A stretch of DNA of 64,000 bases from Saccharina japonica (Eukaryota > Sar > Phaeophyceae > Laminariales > Laminariaceae): contig MEHQ01002389.1 of the NCBI GenBank assembly GCA_008828725.1, positions 124,001-188,000 on the forward strand, written 5' to 3'. This document shows, piece after piece, positions 43,698 through 55,390 of this stretch. Made by a program: the position numbers and the translations under genes. The notes beneath the pieces are model-generated. The model was given only the letters and a program-made list of their open reading frames with translations. It was not told the origin of the DNA and made no database searches. How positions within the stretch are numbered: position 1 is the first letter of the stretch; every line of letters begins with the position of its first letter.

Positions 43698-45529
43698 CGA
43701 GTAGACCAAGAGTGAAGGTTAGGTTGAACGAGAAGTCTCCTATTTTCGCTAAGGTTTAGGTGTGACGGTACCCGCAAAAAAGGGAACGTCTCTACATTGC
43801 ACTCAAGGATGGTTTGTACCATACGTTCTAGCTGACCGTCACCGCCTAATTACATTGTTTTGTTTCAGCGGTGTTGGTTCAGCCATTGTGAGGGAAACAG
43901 AAACACTCCCATAATGTCGATACCGGCACGAGTAAGAGTACTGCGGATTGCCGAAGTTCTGGATAGGTTTGAACTCGAAAAATGTAACTGCACCCGCCAC
44001 CAAAACAAATGTCCAACATCGAAGTATATGGAACACGGAATGGCAAAGAGGCGTTGTCGTGCCGGGGTTGGATATAACAAGGACGCAGCAGTTGGAGGGT
44101 GGTGGCTCCCTCTCGTGAGGGGACGGTTCTGCGTGAACCAGCATAAAAAAGTGGACGCGAGCGAGACGAGGATTCCTGCTGTGGACGTGGGCACCAGTTA
44201 GGTGGTTGTTTTGGTGATCAACCAAGCCAGGTGGTTCCGCCTTCCCTTTCCATCTGAATCCAGCCCGGCCAAGTTTATTTTTTTGGTAGGAGAGGGGGAG
44301 AGGGGGTGCCGGAGATTTAGTTTTTAGCGAGGTGCATGTACTTTTGAATGACACATACCGGCACTGCTCAGGGACCCCTACTGAACAGCTGACTTTCCAC
44401 GACACGATAAACGTTAACACTGTCCCATATATATACGACACTAAACGGTAGCTTTGCACCATCATCTACCATTACAATAAGATTACAGCGTAGGCCTAAG
44501 TGGACACGCCAAGTTGGAGCCAACCTGCTTTACGGAGTTGTCGGGGTCGTCTTGGGAAACCTCGTCTTTGACCGTGACCGCGTCTATCTGCGATATATTC
44601 GGATTGCCTCGAGGCGAACGTGCAAAATTCCATCGTCCTGTTTGATAAGGTTGTGCTTCATGTTTGTCGGACTCCGGTGGCGTCCTCAGGCCGTAGCGCC
44701 CCCCGATATGAGTGACTTGTTCTGGCTTTGACGGAACACTTGTTCAATCGTTTCGTGCGTGGGGGACGGCTGTTCATTCCGTTTGGACATATAATATGTC
44801 CGTGTGTGTTTTACGACCGAGTCGTCGACGCAAGGGGTGTTGTACGTACCGGCACCTACTCGTGTCAGAAGCGGCGCACTGCCCACTGCAATCTTCCTCG
44901 CGTGATAGTGTCACCATTCTTACCTACAGGACCCCTTGGCGTGCTGACTCCCTCCCGGTCTTCAGCACGCGAGAAAGATAACGAACGCAACACACCTACT
45001 CAGATACGCACCAAAACTAACGATCGGATATCGTCCGTAAAAATAACTCAACGTGGAAACCTGTTCGCGCTACCGTCACGATGTTGTGATGGTCTTACTC
45101 TGCTCTGAGCTAAGTGCAACATTTTGATGGTTTGCCGAGGTACGTCCCACGAACAATTCATCCATCACGACTATTAATAGATAGCCTGTCAACCGCTTTG
45201 CGACTAACCGTATAAAGCAAAATATATTGACTACCTTATACCCGCAGACACGTTGACTGGAAAGCAGGCAACCATATACATACATGGATGATCCTCTTAT
45301 CCTGATAACATACGCCACACAAACCATGCAACCACCAACTGGAAAACAAGAGACTGCGCGGTGAACGTAAGGGGGACATTCCCTCGTGCCGTGATGATGA
45401 TCACGATATCGTTCCGACAACAAACCTGGTACGTCGCCGGTACCTTAACAGTCGAGGTTACATATCCACCCTTTCCCCACGAAAACCATGATGAATCGTG
45501 CTGGCAGCTTACGTCCCGATCCGGGGACA

Positions 45530-47359
45530 TCAGTTAAGCCTTGCCCATTCCGCGATGTCCGGGAGCCCGTACATGTTGGCGTTGGTATATACAGCAGCAG
45601 AGTCCCATGGGCACCCTTCTCTTCTTCGTGCCCACTTCACAACATCGAGGTTGCCGGAGGTGGCGGCACTAGGAGCACGTGCGTTCGTCCCACGGACAAT
45701 CATGGTCCCGTGCCCACTTCAGGATCTCCAAATTACCCACCCCAGCTGCTTGACTGCAGGTACGTTCATCCCATGGACAGCCGTGTGTGCGCGCCCATCG
45801 CAGTATGTCCAGGCGCTCTGCCTCAGCCGCATTGGAGCACGTCGACTCGTCCCAGGGGCACCCGTTACACCTTGCCCATTTAAGAACTTCAAAATTTCCG
45901 TTATGAGCTGCCTTGCTGCATGTATCAGCATCCCAGGGACAGTCTTGTGCCTGAGCCCACATCAGAATGTCTAGGTCACCTCCCATGGCTGCACAGGCGC
46001 ACGTCAATGCGTCCCAGGGGCAGCCGTTGTATCGGGCCCACTTCAGGACCTCCCAATGACCTCCTGTCGCGGCGTCGCTGCAGACACGAACATCCCATTC
46101 GAAACCTTTGGTCCGCGCCCATTGCAGCACGGCGAGATGACCCGCTGATGCGGCGGCGTGGCCTAAAGAAGAAAGAGGTTTGTTCAAAACGGGATTGTTG
46201 GCCTGAATCCATTCGAGTATGTGAAGGTGCCCACCTAGAGCTGCGTATTCGCCAGCGTCGCTGGGCAAGTGGAAGCCGTGCACCAGCATCCACGTCAACG
46301 TGTCCAGGTGGCCATTTTGAATAACGTCAAGGCGGATATTTGGGATCGAGGGACATCCTTGGGCCCTTGCCCACTGGAGCACCTGCAGGTGTCCCCCACC
46401 GGCAGCACGGTTAGTCGTGCCCGCTGTCCAACTGGCACCGTTCGCCCTCGCCCACTGAAGAACCCCCAGGTGACCGTTGGCGGCAGCTCCCTCGCATGTA
46501 AGATAGTCCCAACTGCATCCATGGGCTCGCGCCCACTGTAGGGTGCCCAGGTGCCCTTCTTCAGCAGCCTTCGAACACGTCCGTGCATTCCAAGGACAAC
46601 CCTCGGAATGTGCCCACATCAAGATGTCGAGATGTCCTGAGCCGGCGGCTTCGCTGCAAGTAGCGTCGTCCCAGGGGCAGCCACTAGCTCGCGCCCACTG
46701 AAGAATACCGAGGTGTCCACCGCCAGCAGCCTTAGAGCGCATTTTGCTGTTCCAAGGGCAGCTTTCGGAACGTGCCCATTGCAGGATACGGAGATGCCCA
46801 GACCCAGCTGCCTCGCTGCAAGTAGTTTCTTCCCAGGGGTAGTCGTTGGCTTTTGCCCATTGCAAAATTCTCAGACTGCCGCCCGCCGCGGCTGCGTCGC
46901 ACAGGCACTCTCGCCACCAGTTGCTCTCGCCAACTACCCACTGTACCCACTGCAACATTTCGAGTTTGTCCCGGGCGGCCGCCTTGAAGCAAGCTTCGGA
47001 CGGAACTCTGCATCCGTTCGAGTGGGCACACTGCAAAACCGCTAGGCCGCAGCGGTCTGCGATTAGTTCGCACAGAATTGGTCTCCTTCTCAGGCCCTCA
47101 TCGAAGCTCCACTGAAGCTGAGATACAGACGTGTCGGCCGTTATAGCTTGCGTCGTTTTGGGAGGTCTCCGCAAGCGCTCCTCCAGTCCTTCGATACGCT
47201 CGCAAAAAAGACGTGTTGGTTGGATAGTAGTTCCGCCAGCAAGGTCATCACGTCGCTGTTGGTGCCAAGCGAAAATTCCTCTCTAGAACGCTGCATTTCG
47301 ATAGAATCGGAGCCGTTGACAGTATACCCATACCTGCACATGGGCCAGCCGTTGCGCAT
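45530..47359 (-). pseudogene. M3: ankyrin-like gene with two frame breaks, copy of M2
   Basis: Nearly identical to M2 but not open. A T-run is one base shorter near 47157 (GTCGTTTTGGG), which shifts the frame just after the F-box-like part; the first 72 codons lie at 47141-47359. An extra base near 45671 (CTAGGAGCAC) creates a TAG at 45669-45671 in the third-last repeat. There is also a three-base insertion near 45622. Between the breaks 501 codons are open. The homopolymer change and nearby ambiguous bases make consensus errors likely, so the gene could be intact in the organism. Confidence 0.8.
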
Positions 47360-47962
47360 CGAACGCAGTGTTACCCAACTGTATTATCATTGTGGAGTCA
47401 AACTACACTGAGCAGCATACACCTTAGTTGATGGTGAAGGTCTGACTGAGCACACGCCAATTTGGGGTGTTCGCACTCGCAAGGGCAACCAAGCATTCGA
47501 ACCAAGCAATCAAACAAGCCCTGACGGCCTCATGCGTGGCTTCCCAGATTTGTCCTGTCAAACAGCTTAGCTGGTGGTGCGGCGTCATCGCGCTTCACAA
47601 GAAAAGAGCAAGTCCGGGCCATGCAGTCAAGCCGTGCAACCAGAACATGCGCTATGTGGCACGCAGACGTATTATAATTCGGAAACCCTCCGCTGACCCG
47701 TTCAGGATACCTGTTGTTCGATGGAAAGAAAGCTTACAACAACAATGACAATCCTGCGACCAACACTTGACACGCGGCGCCCGACGTACTAGGTATCCTA
47801 CGCTACGAACAGCACTTGTTGACGTATACAGGGTTCCCATTGTCACGTTAGACACGGTTCCCACCTGGCGCTTGGTCGAGGGGAATCTTCATTCGCGGTG
47901 TTGTTTAGCCGGCTAGCCATGGTCTGCACAGGGTAATCGCTGCTCACAACAACGGTGAAAGT

Positions 47963-48190
47963 TCACTCTACAGCAAAGGAAACAGCAAACAATAAAAACA
48001 CAGCAGAAACGGCGGCGGCACGATTAGCATTTGTAGCCGTAGCGGACATCCTAGACGAACGGAAAGAAATACAAGAGTAGGTGTTGAAATTGCTTAAAGT
48101 CACAGGGGAATGACAGATTGTGAAAATGAGGGCAAGATGGTTTTTGACGCGATATGCAGGCCAGTACATAAGCAGGGTACGCGGCACCAT
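47963..48190 (-). CDS. small frame upstream of M3, conserved start
   Basis: Identical in residues to the 75-codon frame at 40228-40455, as expected from the recent duplication, so it adds no independent evidence of coding. Confidence 0.2.
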   Translation of the reverse strand: MVPRTLLMYWPAYRVKNHLALIFTICHSPVTLSNFNTYSCISFRSSRMSATATNANRAAAVSAVFLLFAVSFAVE

Positions 48191-48849
48191 GCTAATTAGT
48201 GCCGAGGTACCCGTACTAGCATGTTGAAGGGATTAATAGTTCAGTAACTGATAGGAGCTTTAACAATCCTCCTACATGGTGTGTCGGCAAGATATAAAAG
48301 ATCACCGGGAATTGCGGCCTTGGTGACTATCTAGGTAGGAAATTCCCCCACACTATTTTTCGCTTAGTGTAAACACGTTCCACTTCATGTATCGGGAGGA
48401 CAAAATGTTATCGCTTTATTGATATTACGCCACGGCAGTCGTTCAGATGCACACAGTCCCTGGATGGAAAAAGGCAAAAATTGCACTGTATGTAATTGTA
48501 TGTGGTGCAGGGGTCCGCATCTGAGTTTCCCCGAAAATTATGAAAAGTTGAAAAACAAACAAAGGGTAGATTTGTCCGTAGACGTTGTAACGGCCCCCCG
48601 CAGACAGAGAAATGGACAAAGCAGGGTTTATTGGTAGAGAGAATGTGGCATGTTGGTATCGGGAACTGGGATAGAGCAAGTCGGTGTCGGGATGAAAGGC
48701 TTCGTACGCAGTCCTTCAAGCAAGGCATCGAGCGTAGGTCAGCATCCCCACGCCGGGCACGAGCAAGCATGAGTTCCGGTCACGAGCACGGGCAGACGTG
48801 AGGTAGTTGGTGGTTTGTCCATCCAAGCCAGGAATTTGTGCCTTCTTTT

Positions 48850-48900
48850 TGCCGCCCCACCCCCCCTATTTTTTCTTTCGAAGGGGGGGGGGGGGGGCAC
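48850..48900. repeat. C-rich then G15 homopolymer tracts
   Basis: CCGCCCCACCCCCCC is followed 18 bases later by a run of 15 G. They could pair as a hairpin. They lie exactly at the end of the 7.5 kb duplication. Confidence 0.85.
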
Positions 48901-49204
48901 GAGTAGCTGGGTTTACGGAGAAAAAGTGTTTTCCTCCGTTATGTTTTGTGATTGAGTTAGATCGGAGGAGTCGAATGGTACCGTACCATTCGGAGGCTTG
49001 GTCATCCGAGACAACTGTAGGCCGTACTAGTTAGGAACCCGGCTGGTATCATAGTAGGGAGAGAGACGTGGAATAGGATGGCCGAGATACTCAGGGTATT
49101 GCAGGAAGCTGCGATACAGGTATCTGGTCGAGGGGAGGAACCTCTCTCTCCCACGACTCAGGAAACGATAATAATAATGCAATTCGAAAGATATACAATA
49201 AGTC

Positions 49205-49600
49205 GTAGAATCACAAATAGAAACGAACAGCCCAGAATGAAGATACGTATCGAAACCGAAGGCATTTTGCCCCACCGATTAGCACGACGAAACAGACGGC
49301 ACGCTCGGTAACACAAGGAACTGGAGCTCCCTTCTACCCAATCCCGGCGTCATTTGAGCCCTTGTGGCCGGCACACCGCTCTCCGATCTGCCGGCAAGGC
49401 TTGTGTCTCTGAGCTGCTGCAAATCTCCAAATCGCTCGTCCCGAGTACGCCCTCTAACAAAATTAATGGGGCTCGAGCCAGCGTCTTAGCCCAACGAAAC
49501 CAAGGTTGACATGCACGCCACAACCCACAGGGTCATTGTAACGTCGGCCGTTTAAAATTTCGTTGCTTATATTGTTCGCGGGCTCAATTTCCTCGTACTT
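49205..49600 (+). repeat. long inverted repeat, left arm
   Basis: Reverse complement of about 50115-50515, diverged by substitutions and small indels. One frame, read plus here, aligns with the minus-strand frame of the other arm (GTGAPFYP.PASFEPLWPAH and SPICRQGLCL), but this arm has a stop after SPICRQGLCL. Confidence 0.8.
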
Positions 49601-50098
49601 GTTCGGTGCAGGTACTGCTGTGAGAAATCGCAAATTACGAGTACTCGAACCAAAATATCTACAAAAATATCGTTTCGCCGATCGAGGAAACTTCCACATA
49701 TTCTGCTGCTTGTAGGTGCAACTCGTGCTTGACCTAGGAAAGAGGGGCGCAAGGGATATTTGGCGTAGCTGTTGTCCTCTACTATAGGGTTCGAGGAGAG
49801 AAATCGGCGACGCAAATGGTCGCGTCCTTCAGAGGTAGGGCTGCCCTCTCTCCAGATTCGCCAAGAAAGAGATGTACCCCGAAAATCTCAACAAAGAAAA
49901 TAAAGGACCGACTTCGAACAGCAGCTCGTTCTCCCTCGCCAAGGCACCCCTTCACCAGCTCCAGCCTGTCAAGTTGTGCCTCCGACCTCGGGAGACGGCC
50001 TCAAGTCGTCGCAGCCAAAAAGAAGCCTCCATCAGCGAGGTTTCAGCCTCTGATCTACGAGAATGATGTAGACGAAAACTGACGTGCCGCGACTCCAC

Positions 50099-50518
50099 TT
50101 ACTTCTGATACGAACGAGTACGAGCAGATTGACCTCGCGAGCGATGCAAGCAGCGAAATTTGAAACGGCCGGCGTTACAATGACCCTGTGGGTTGTGGGG
50201 TGTCTGCCACCCGTGGCTTCGTTGGGCTAAGATATTGGCTCGAGCCCCAATAATTTTGTTGAGGGCGTACTCGGGACGAGCGATTTGCAGATTTGCAGCA
50301 GCTCGGAGACACAAGCCTTGACGGCAGATCGGAGAGCAGTGAGCCGGCCACAAGGGCTCAAATGACGCCGGCGTTGGGTAGAAGGGAGCTCCAGTTCCTA
50401 GTGTTACCGAGCATGCCTTCTGTTTCGTCATACGAATCGGTGGGGCAAAATGCCTTTGGTTTTGAAACGTATCTTCATTCTGGACTGTTCTTTTTTTTCT
50501 GAATCTACGAAAAAACAA
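50099..50518 (-). CDS. 139-codon frame in right arm of inverted repeat, unknown
   Basis: An open frame with a basic start, then GTGAPFYPTPASFEPLWPAH, CSPICRQGLCL, AAANLQIARPEYAL and a His/Arg-rich end. The same peptide is partly kept in the left arm, broken by stops. Agreement of one frame in both arms suggests descent from a coding sequence, perhaps of an element. No domain is recognised. The start may be upstream or alternative. Confidence 0.35.
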   Translation of the reverse strand: MFFRRFRKKRTVQNEDTFQNQRHFAPPIRMTKQKACSVTLGTGAPFYPTPASFEPLWPAHCSPICRQGLCLRAAANLQIARPEYALNKIIGARANILAQRSHGWQTPHNPQGHCNAGRFKFRCLHRSRGQSARTRSYQK

Positions 50519-50574
50519 AAACGGATTTAGAAATTTCTTATAAATTTCGGGGAAAAATCAGATGCGGACCCCTG

Positions 50575-51643
50575 TAGGTCCGTAAGCCGTACAAGGTAGT
50601 TGCGGGAGGAGAAGCTCCGCCACACACAGGTGCTGAGCCCCTCGGAAGGCGGTATAGTTGGGGGGCCATCAAAACTTGTTATTCAAGGGAAGCAGGAGCG
50701 AAGAGGCGGTATATTGTCGGCATAGGGGTACATAGATAAATCCCGTCGATTCTCCGTGCGCGTGGCAAATGATTATAAGCACTTAATATCGACCCTGCAC
50801 CACATCGATGCTATGACCGGTACCTATTAGGGCCTCAAGCCAGCCAGTGACCGGCCCCCTCCAGGGCCGCCGTGAAAAGTGTATGCAATTTGCTCCTGAC
50901 TACGGTAATACTCCCTATAAACACGTACTGGAAGTTATACATATCGTCGGTTATGCCAAATATCAAGGGCGGGGGGTGGTGGCTCGGGGGTTTGCACAGT
51001 AGAGGAGGGCCAACTTTATGTATCGATTTAGGAAAATGTATGTACATATATTGTGTCGAGTTGGGTACAGATGTAGAAAAAACAAAATGCCAGCATAGGC
51101 CCATGAATAACGAAAAACCTCATGAGGACACAGTGGTCACTTTTAGGAACACGCTAATATACTGGGACCAAGAAGTCGTGCTCAGCGGCGATTAAAAACA
51201 AAACGAATCGTACATGATAGGCTATGCTCTACGTTGCTCAAGGACGGTATCATCATACAGCTCTAAGGCTTGCTCGACTAAGGTTCTTCTTGTTGTCGGG
51301 GCCTTAAGTTGACGAGAAGAACACAGCGTACGAAACAAAAAAAAGTGTCATCGACAAGACTTTCGTACCTACGTAGGACGTACTATTAATAGTACCACTA
51401 CATCATTCACGCACAAAACCGTGGTGTTATGAGCGTTTGAGGTCATGTGCCAGGTACATCGCCAAAACGAAAAGCTGATAAAGTGTTTTTCGTTCGTCAA
51501 TTGACGCCAAAGCAATCCATCCAATGTGCTTAATCAGGACACTAACCAGCCTTTTCCAGAGGGCCTTCTTGCTATGAGTTTGGCAATCGCGATAAAGGTA
51601 TCGCACAGAAGGAATAAGAATGCGAGAGAACGAGGGGGGAACA
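50575..51643. other. unique region, no supported gene
   Basis: A 107-codon plus-strand frame (50872-51195) contains short hydrophobic parts and Cys residues but has no recognised domain and no paralogue. The region has low GC near 51180-51500 and nothing else I can support. Confidence 0.4.
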
Positions 51644-52044
51644 ACAGTGACTCTCTCGTCACACTCCCAAAAACCACTTCAACACCGGCACCAGTTCTAG
51701 AACTTCTCGTTTATGACGCCAGTTCCAGAGGCATGACCTTCCCACATGTCATGCACATGGGCGCGGGCGTTGCATCGTCGATTTGCATCCTCATTAAATG
51801 GTGCGGCCACTGCTGTCGACTGACGTCGTCTCTCTAGGTATATGCCGATACGTTGGCGTACTGATCAATAAAATAACAGGAGCATCACAGTAATTCCTAC
51901 CACACAAGCGAGTTTGACCACGTGTACCGAGCGATCTACGTGATACATCTAAGGCTACGCAATACCGAAAGTAGCCGATTCCATCAGATACGGTTCAGGT
52001 ATATAGCGGCAGCCACTGTCATCATACGAAGTATGTATGTGGGT

Positions 52045-52056
52045 AGTACTACCACA

Positions 52057-52091
<35 letters not shown>

Positions 52092-52112
52092 CACTACTAC
52101 TACTCCTACTAC
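52045..52112 (+). repeat. TAC trinucleotide microsatellite
   Basis: About 20 interrupted TAC/ACT units, orthologous to 13772-13822. Confidence 0.9.
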
Positions 52113-53204
52113 TAGCGTGCCTCTACCGCGTCCCCACTGCGACGTGCTGCTACCTTGTCTGGTGTTTACCATGAGAGTGGTGAAGGAAATGCGTAATCAC
52201 ATCTTCTATGAATAATTTAACAGCAAGCAGGCGTCCTTCTTATGCACACTGGCAGCCACTACCAAGGTCTTGGTTTCGATTGATTGATCAACCACCACAT
52301 ACCACTACTCCGGCAGCAATATGAATGCTGTCTACCAGCATGCCTCTACCGCCTCCCCACTGCGGCGTGTTGCTATCCTGTCGGGTGTGTACTATGAGAA
52401 TGGTCAACGAAACGCGTAATATCATCATCCACGTACTAATCATTCAACAGCTATTAATAGTAGGCGTCCTTTTAACGCCCACTGGCAGCCACTCGTACCA
52501 AGGTCTTGGTTTCAATCGATTGATCGGGCGGCGTCAGCCGGGAAACCCTTGTACATGTGCGTATTGAACGCTCACGAAGCGCCTACCTGGTTTTATCGCC
52601 ACCACTACTGCTATTTTATGTAGCGACAACCCAAGCCTTATTCAGTGCCTTTCCGAGTTGATGGATTGACCCTGGATGTCAACAGCGTGTTCCCAAGTTA
52701 GTGGTCTCCGACATGCACGCCTAAACTGCTGTGATCACGTACGTGAACACGGCGGAGCGGTGAGATGGATCAGGAAAGTCACTTTACAGCAGCATGCCTT
52801 CAAACGCTGCATAACAACCATCCGCTACCTCACCTGGTCCCCGTGTCGAGCGAGATCCTCGATATCAAGCGCCACAAAGAAGACCCCCAGCTGCGCGTGT
52901 AGGTTGTACGAGTTACTGTAGTATCGGTTTTGCGCCACTGCAGCAGCGGTGAAGAGGGGGCATATTATATCGCCCCCAGATATGTGTCGCCTCCGAAACC
53001 ACGTGGAACTCCAAAGAGGCAAACTCGAGCAAGTGGAAGGATATATTCACAACAGAGAACTGCGGTACTGAGAACCCGAGAACGCGGCCCAAACCCGGCG
53101 TGTAGTAGTTTCTCCGAGCGACTCCCATCGTGGCCAGAAGTAATCAGGTAAGCTCGTCGGTATGGATTTCAGGCAGCTTTAGAACCAAGTGGTATTCTTC
53201 CTTA

Positions 53205-53219
53205 TCCATCTAAACACAG
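53205..53219 (+). repeat. target-site duplication, left (TCCATCTAAACACAG)
   Basis: Perfect 15-base match to 56558-56572. Copy A has a single site at about 15393-15407 (TCCATCGAAACACAG), continuing into GATGAGTCGTCC as here after the right repeat. Confidence 0.9.
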
Positions 53220-53599
53220 GCTACTTTCTGGACTGCTGCTGTTGTTGTTCTTGCTGCTGTACAGAAGGGTACAGCAGTAGATGGGTTATAGAAGGACTAC
53301 TGATATTGCTGTACGTACTGGTGGTGCTGTTGTATACTGATTTCACACTGCTGTTATTATTGCAGTGGGTGCGTGGATCGGTTGGTGCGTGTGTCGATCG
53401 GTTGGTGCCTACGTGGTTGGGTGGGTGGGTCGGTGGTTGGGTGGCTGGGTGTGAGTGTGTGGGTGTGGGTCAGTACGTGAGTAGGTGGGTGCGTGTCGGT
53501 GGGTCGGTTGGTACGCGTGGTTGACTGCGTGCGTCAACTTACCTGTGATCACAGCAGTAGATTGCGTTATAATTTGATGATTTTCTTTTGGGGATTTTA

Positions 53600-53950
53600 C
53601 AAAAAGGGGTATACACCCCCTATATCGTGACAAAAAGGGGGACATATGTTTTCGCCGCCGGGTACGCCTTGTACTCTGTCAAATCGACTCGAATTTAAAA
53701 CCTGATTCGTTTGCCACACTCACATGGCATCTCCCTACTATCCACAGCGTATTTTGTTTTTTTTCATATGTTTAGCCGGTGAACGAGAGGGATCAAAAGG
53801 GGGGGGTGAACATATCCCCCTTTTTGTTATGCCTACACGAGGGTATCCCCCTTTTCATCTACTTAGTTTGGGAAAGTCCTCCTTTTTACGTAACGTCCCC
53901 CTTTTTGTCACGCTGCGGAGAGCTATCCCCCTTTATATGTCAAAAATACC
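53600..53950. repeat. cluster of CCCCCTTTTTGT(C/T)A motifs
   Basis: At least six versions lie here: inverted ones near 53605 and 53628, one near 53797, and direct ones near 53815, 53850 and 53898-53935. Two more are at 56446 and 56474 near the other end of the element. Many are preceded by TAT or GT. Such subterminal arrays often bind transposition proteins, but that is inference. Confidence 0.75.
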
Positions 53951-55129
53951 ACGGGTAAGTGACTACTCCATGTTCTGGTTGTTGTGGCACGCCCAACAGA
54001 CGACGTCTAACGTCGAAAAGACCAACGGCCAATGCCTAGGCAAATGCGGTCAGCAGATCAGCATAATACGTGATGTACGTATATATCACAAATGATTCCG
54101 TAAGTACTGCCTGACACCGTATACGAGAGAAGGTCCTGTGACAAGCACATCTGGTTCAGAATCAATCGTGGTTTCCAGGTGTGGCCCTGCAAATCAATGC
54201 ATTACGACATTGGTTGGCGCCCTGTGCCCTGTGGTCCTCAAAATCACCAATATACATATTATACGGGCATACGTAAATATGTATAGGTACCAAATGGACA
54301 TTTTCCCGGAATAGTTTCACTTTTCATCTCCGGCCGCAGGTCTTTTCTCGCGCTATCGGCTGGGGAGCACGCGGGGGCCTCGCGTGTACACCACGGCGCA
54401 AGTGCGGGTCTCGGTCGAAGCCCATGGGGCATGCTCTGGGCCTTCGAAGTCGCGAAATCAGGCAAATAACTCAGGGGAGACGTTCCGACTTGACACCGCC
54501 GTGCAGCTACATGAAAAACCTGCCGTACGACTATTGTTTATCCTTGTGAATTTGCATGGTTCTTTTTTGACAAGCCGCATGAACGGAACGCACACAGCAC
54601 GCACCACGGACGAGACAACAAGGACCACACCCACATGGAACGAGGCACACATCTAGAGCCTTGCATCAGTAGTAGTTAATACATTGTTGCATGGTCTGCT
54701 CTCTATGGGTTGTGTACAACAGTAGCAGTTGTACGAGACGCTTCAAAAATCACACGCGCATTCTTTATGTAAATTTGTAATTTGGTTCCAATATTATTTT
54801 GGAATCTACGTAGAGTACACATACATACATGCACAGAGCACAAATCTACAAGCTTAGTATGTATATATGTACAGCAGTACAGCAGTAGCAAGAGTGCTAC
54901 TGCTGCTGTACTTTACGGGAACTGGTGTCTAGTCTAGACTGCACACTACAAAGCAGCCAAGGCGCCCCTTATCGAACAGCACAACAGTACGGCAGAAGAA
55001 GCCGCAGAACACAAAGCAGCCAGCCGCTGTTCAGATTGTTGCGTTTGTGGCGGCTGTTGTTGTGTCCTCTGTATGCGTGCGTTGGGCCTGTAGTAAACAG
55101 CTACGAGTAGCAGGAGGAATCCAGCAGAT

Positions 55130-55390
55130 CTAGTTGTGACAGCTACGTACGAACAACGAGTACTGCTTTGCTATGTTCTGTCTTTCATTGTGTATGCGTG
55201 TGTGTTTGATGTATGCGATTCCGGCTTGAACAGCATTCGCATCCTTAGCACGGCGTGCGTCCACCTGTGCTTGCACTGCAGCTACAGCGGCATGCACATT
55301 TTCTTCTGACCGGGTTTGCGCAGCAGCCAAAGCCGCCTGAACGTCGTGCGCAGCACCTGTAGCTCTGACTCTGCTGCACTGCGCTATCAC
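55130..55390 (-). CDS. Ala/Gln-rich helical frame inside the element
   Basis: An 86-codon frame containing AAHDVQAALAAAQTRSEEN and HAAVAAVQAQVDARRAKDAN. The regular Ala/Val/Gln spacing suggests a long amphipathic helix or coiled coil of roughly 55 residues. It ends in a less ordered tail, and no known domain is recognised. It may be a captured exon or an element protein fragment. The surrounding sequence is not especially Ala-codon biased, which argues mildly for coding. Confidence 0.3.
   Translation of the reverse strand: MIAQCSRVRATGAAHDVQAALAAAQTRSEENVHAAVAAVQAQVDARRAKDANAVQAGIAYIKHTRIHNERQNIAKQYSLFVRSCHN

Larger units (their letters stand above)
41338..48849. repeat. 7.5 kb segment, second copy (P3-M3)
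   Basis: Copy of 33606-41114. It contains two n bases (42667, 42674) beside compensating one-base indels, and several single-base indels that break frames in M3. It ends next to C-rich and G15 homopolymers (48853-48897). Both boundaries are thus assembly-weak places. Confidence 0.9.
48508..50574. mobile_element. fold-back element with CAGGGGTCCGCATCTG ends
   Basis: The left end CAGGGGTCCGCATCTG with TTTCCCCGAAAA (48508-48536) and the right end (50540-50574) are inverted repeats of about 35 bases with few mismatches. A CAGGG start is hAT-like, but no 8 bp target duplication was found. Inside are two long inverted arms, listed separately, and a G15 tract. The left 340 bases also follow M2 at 40773-41114 with no right partner, because that copy ends at 41114. 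No transposase is recognised. Confidence 0.6.
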
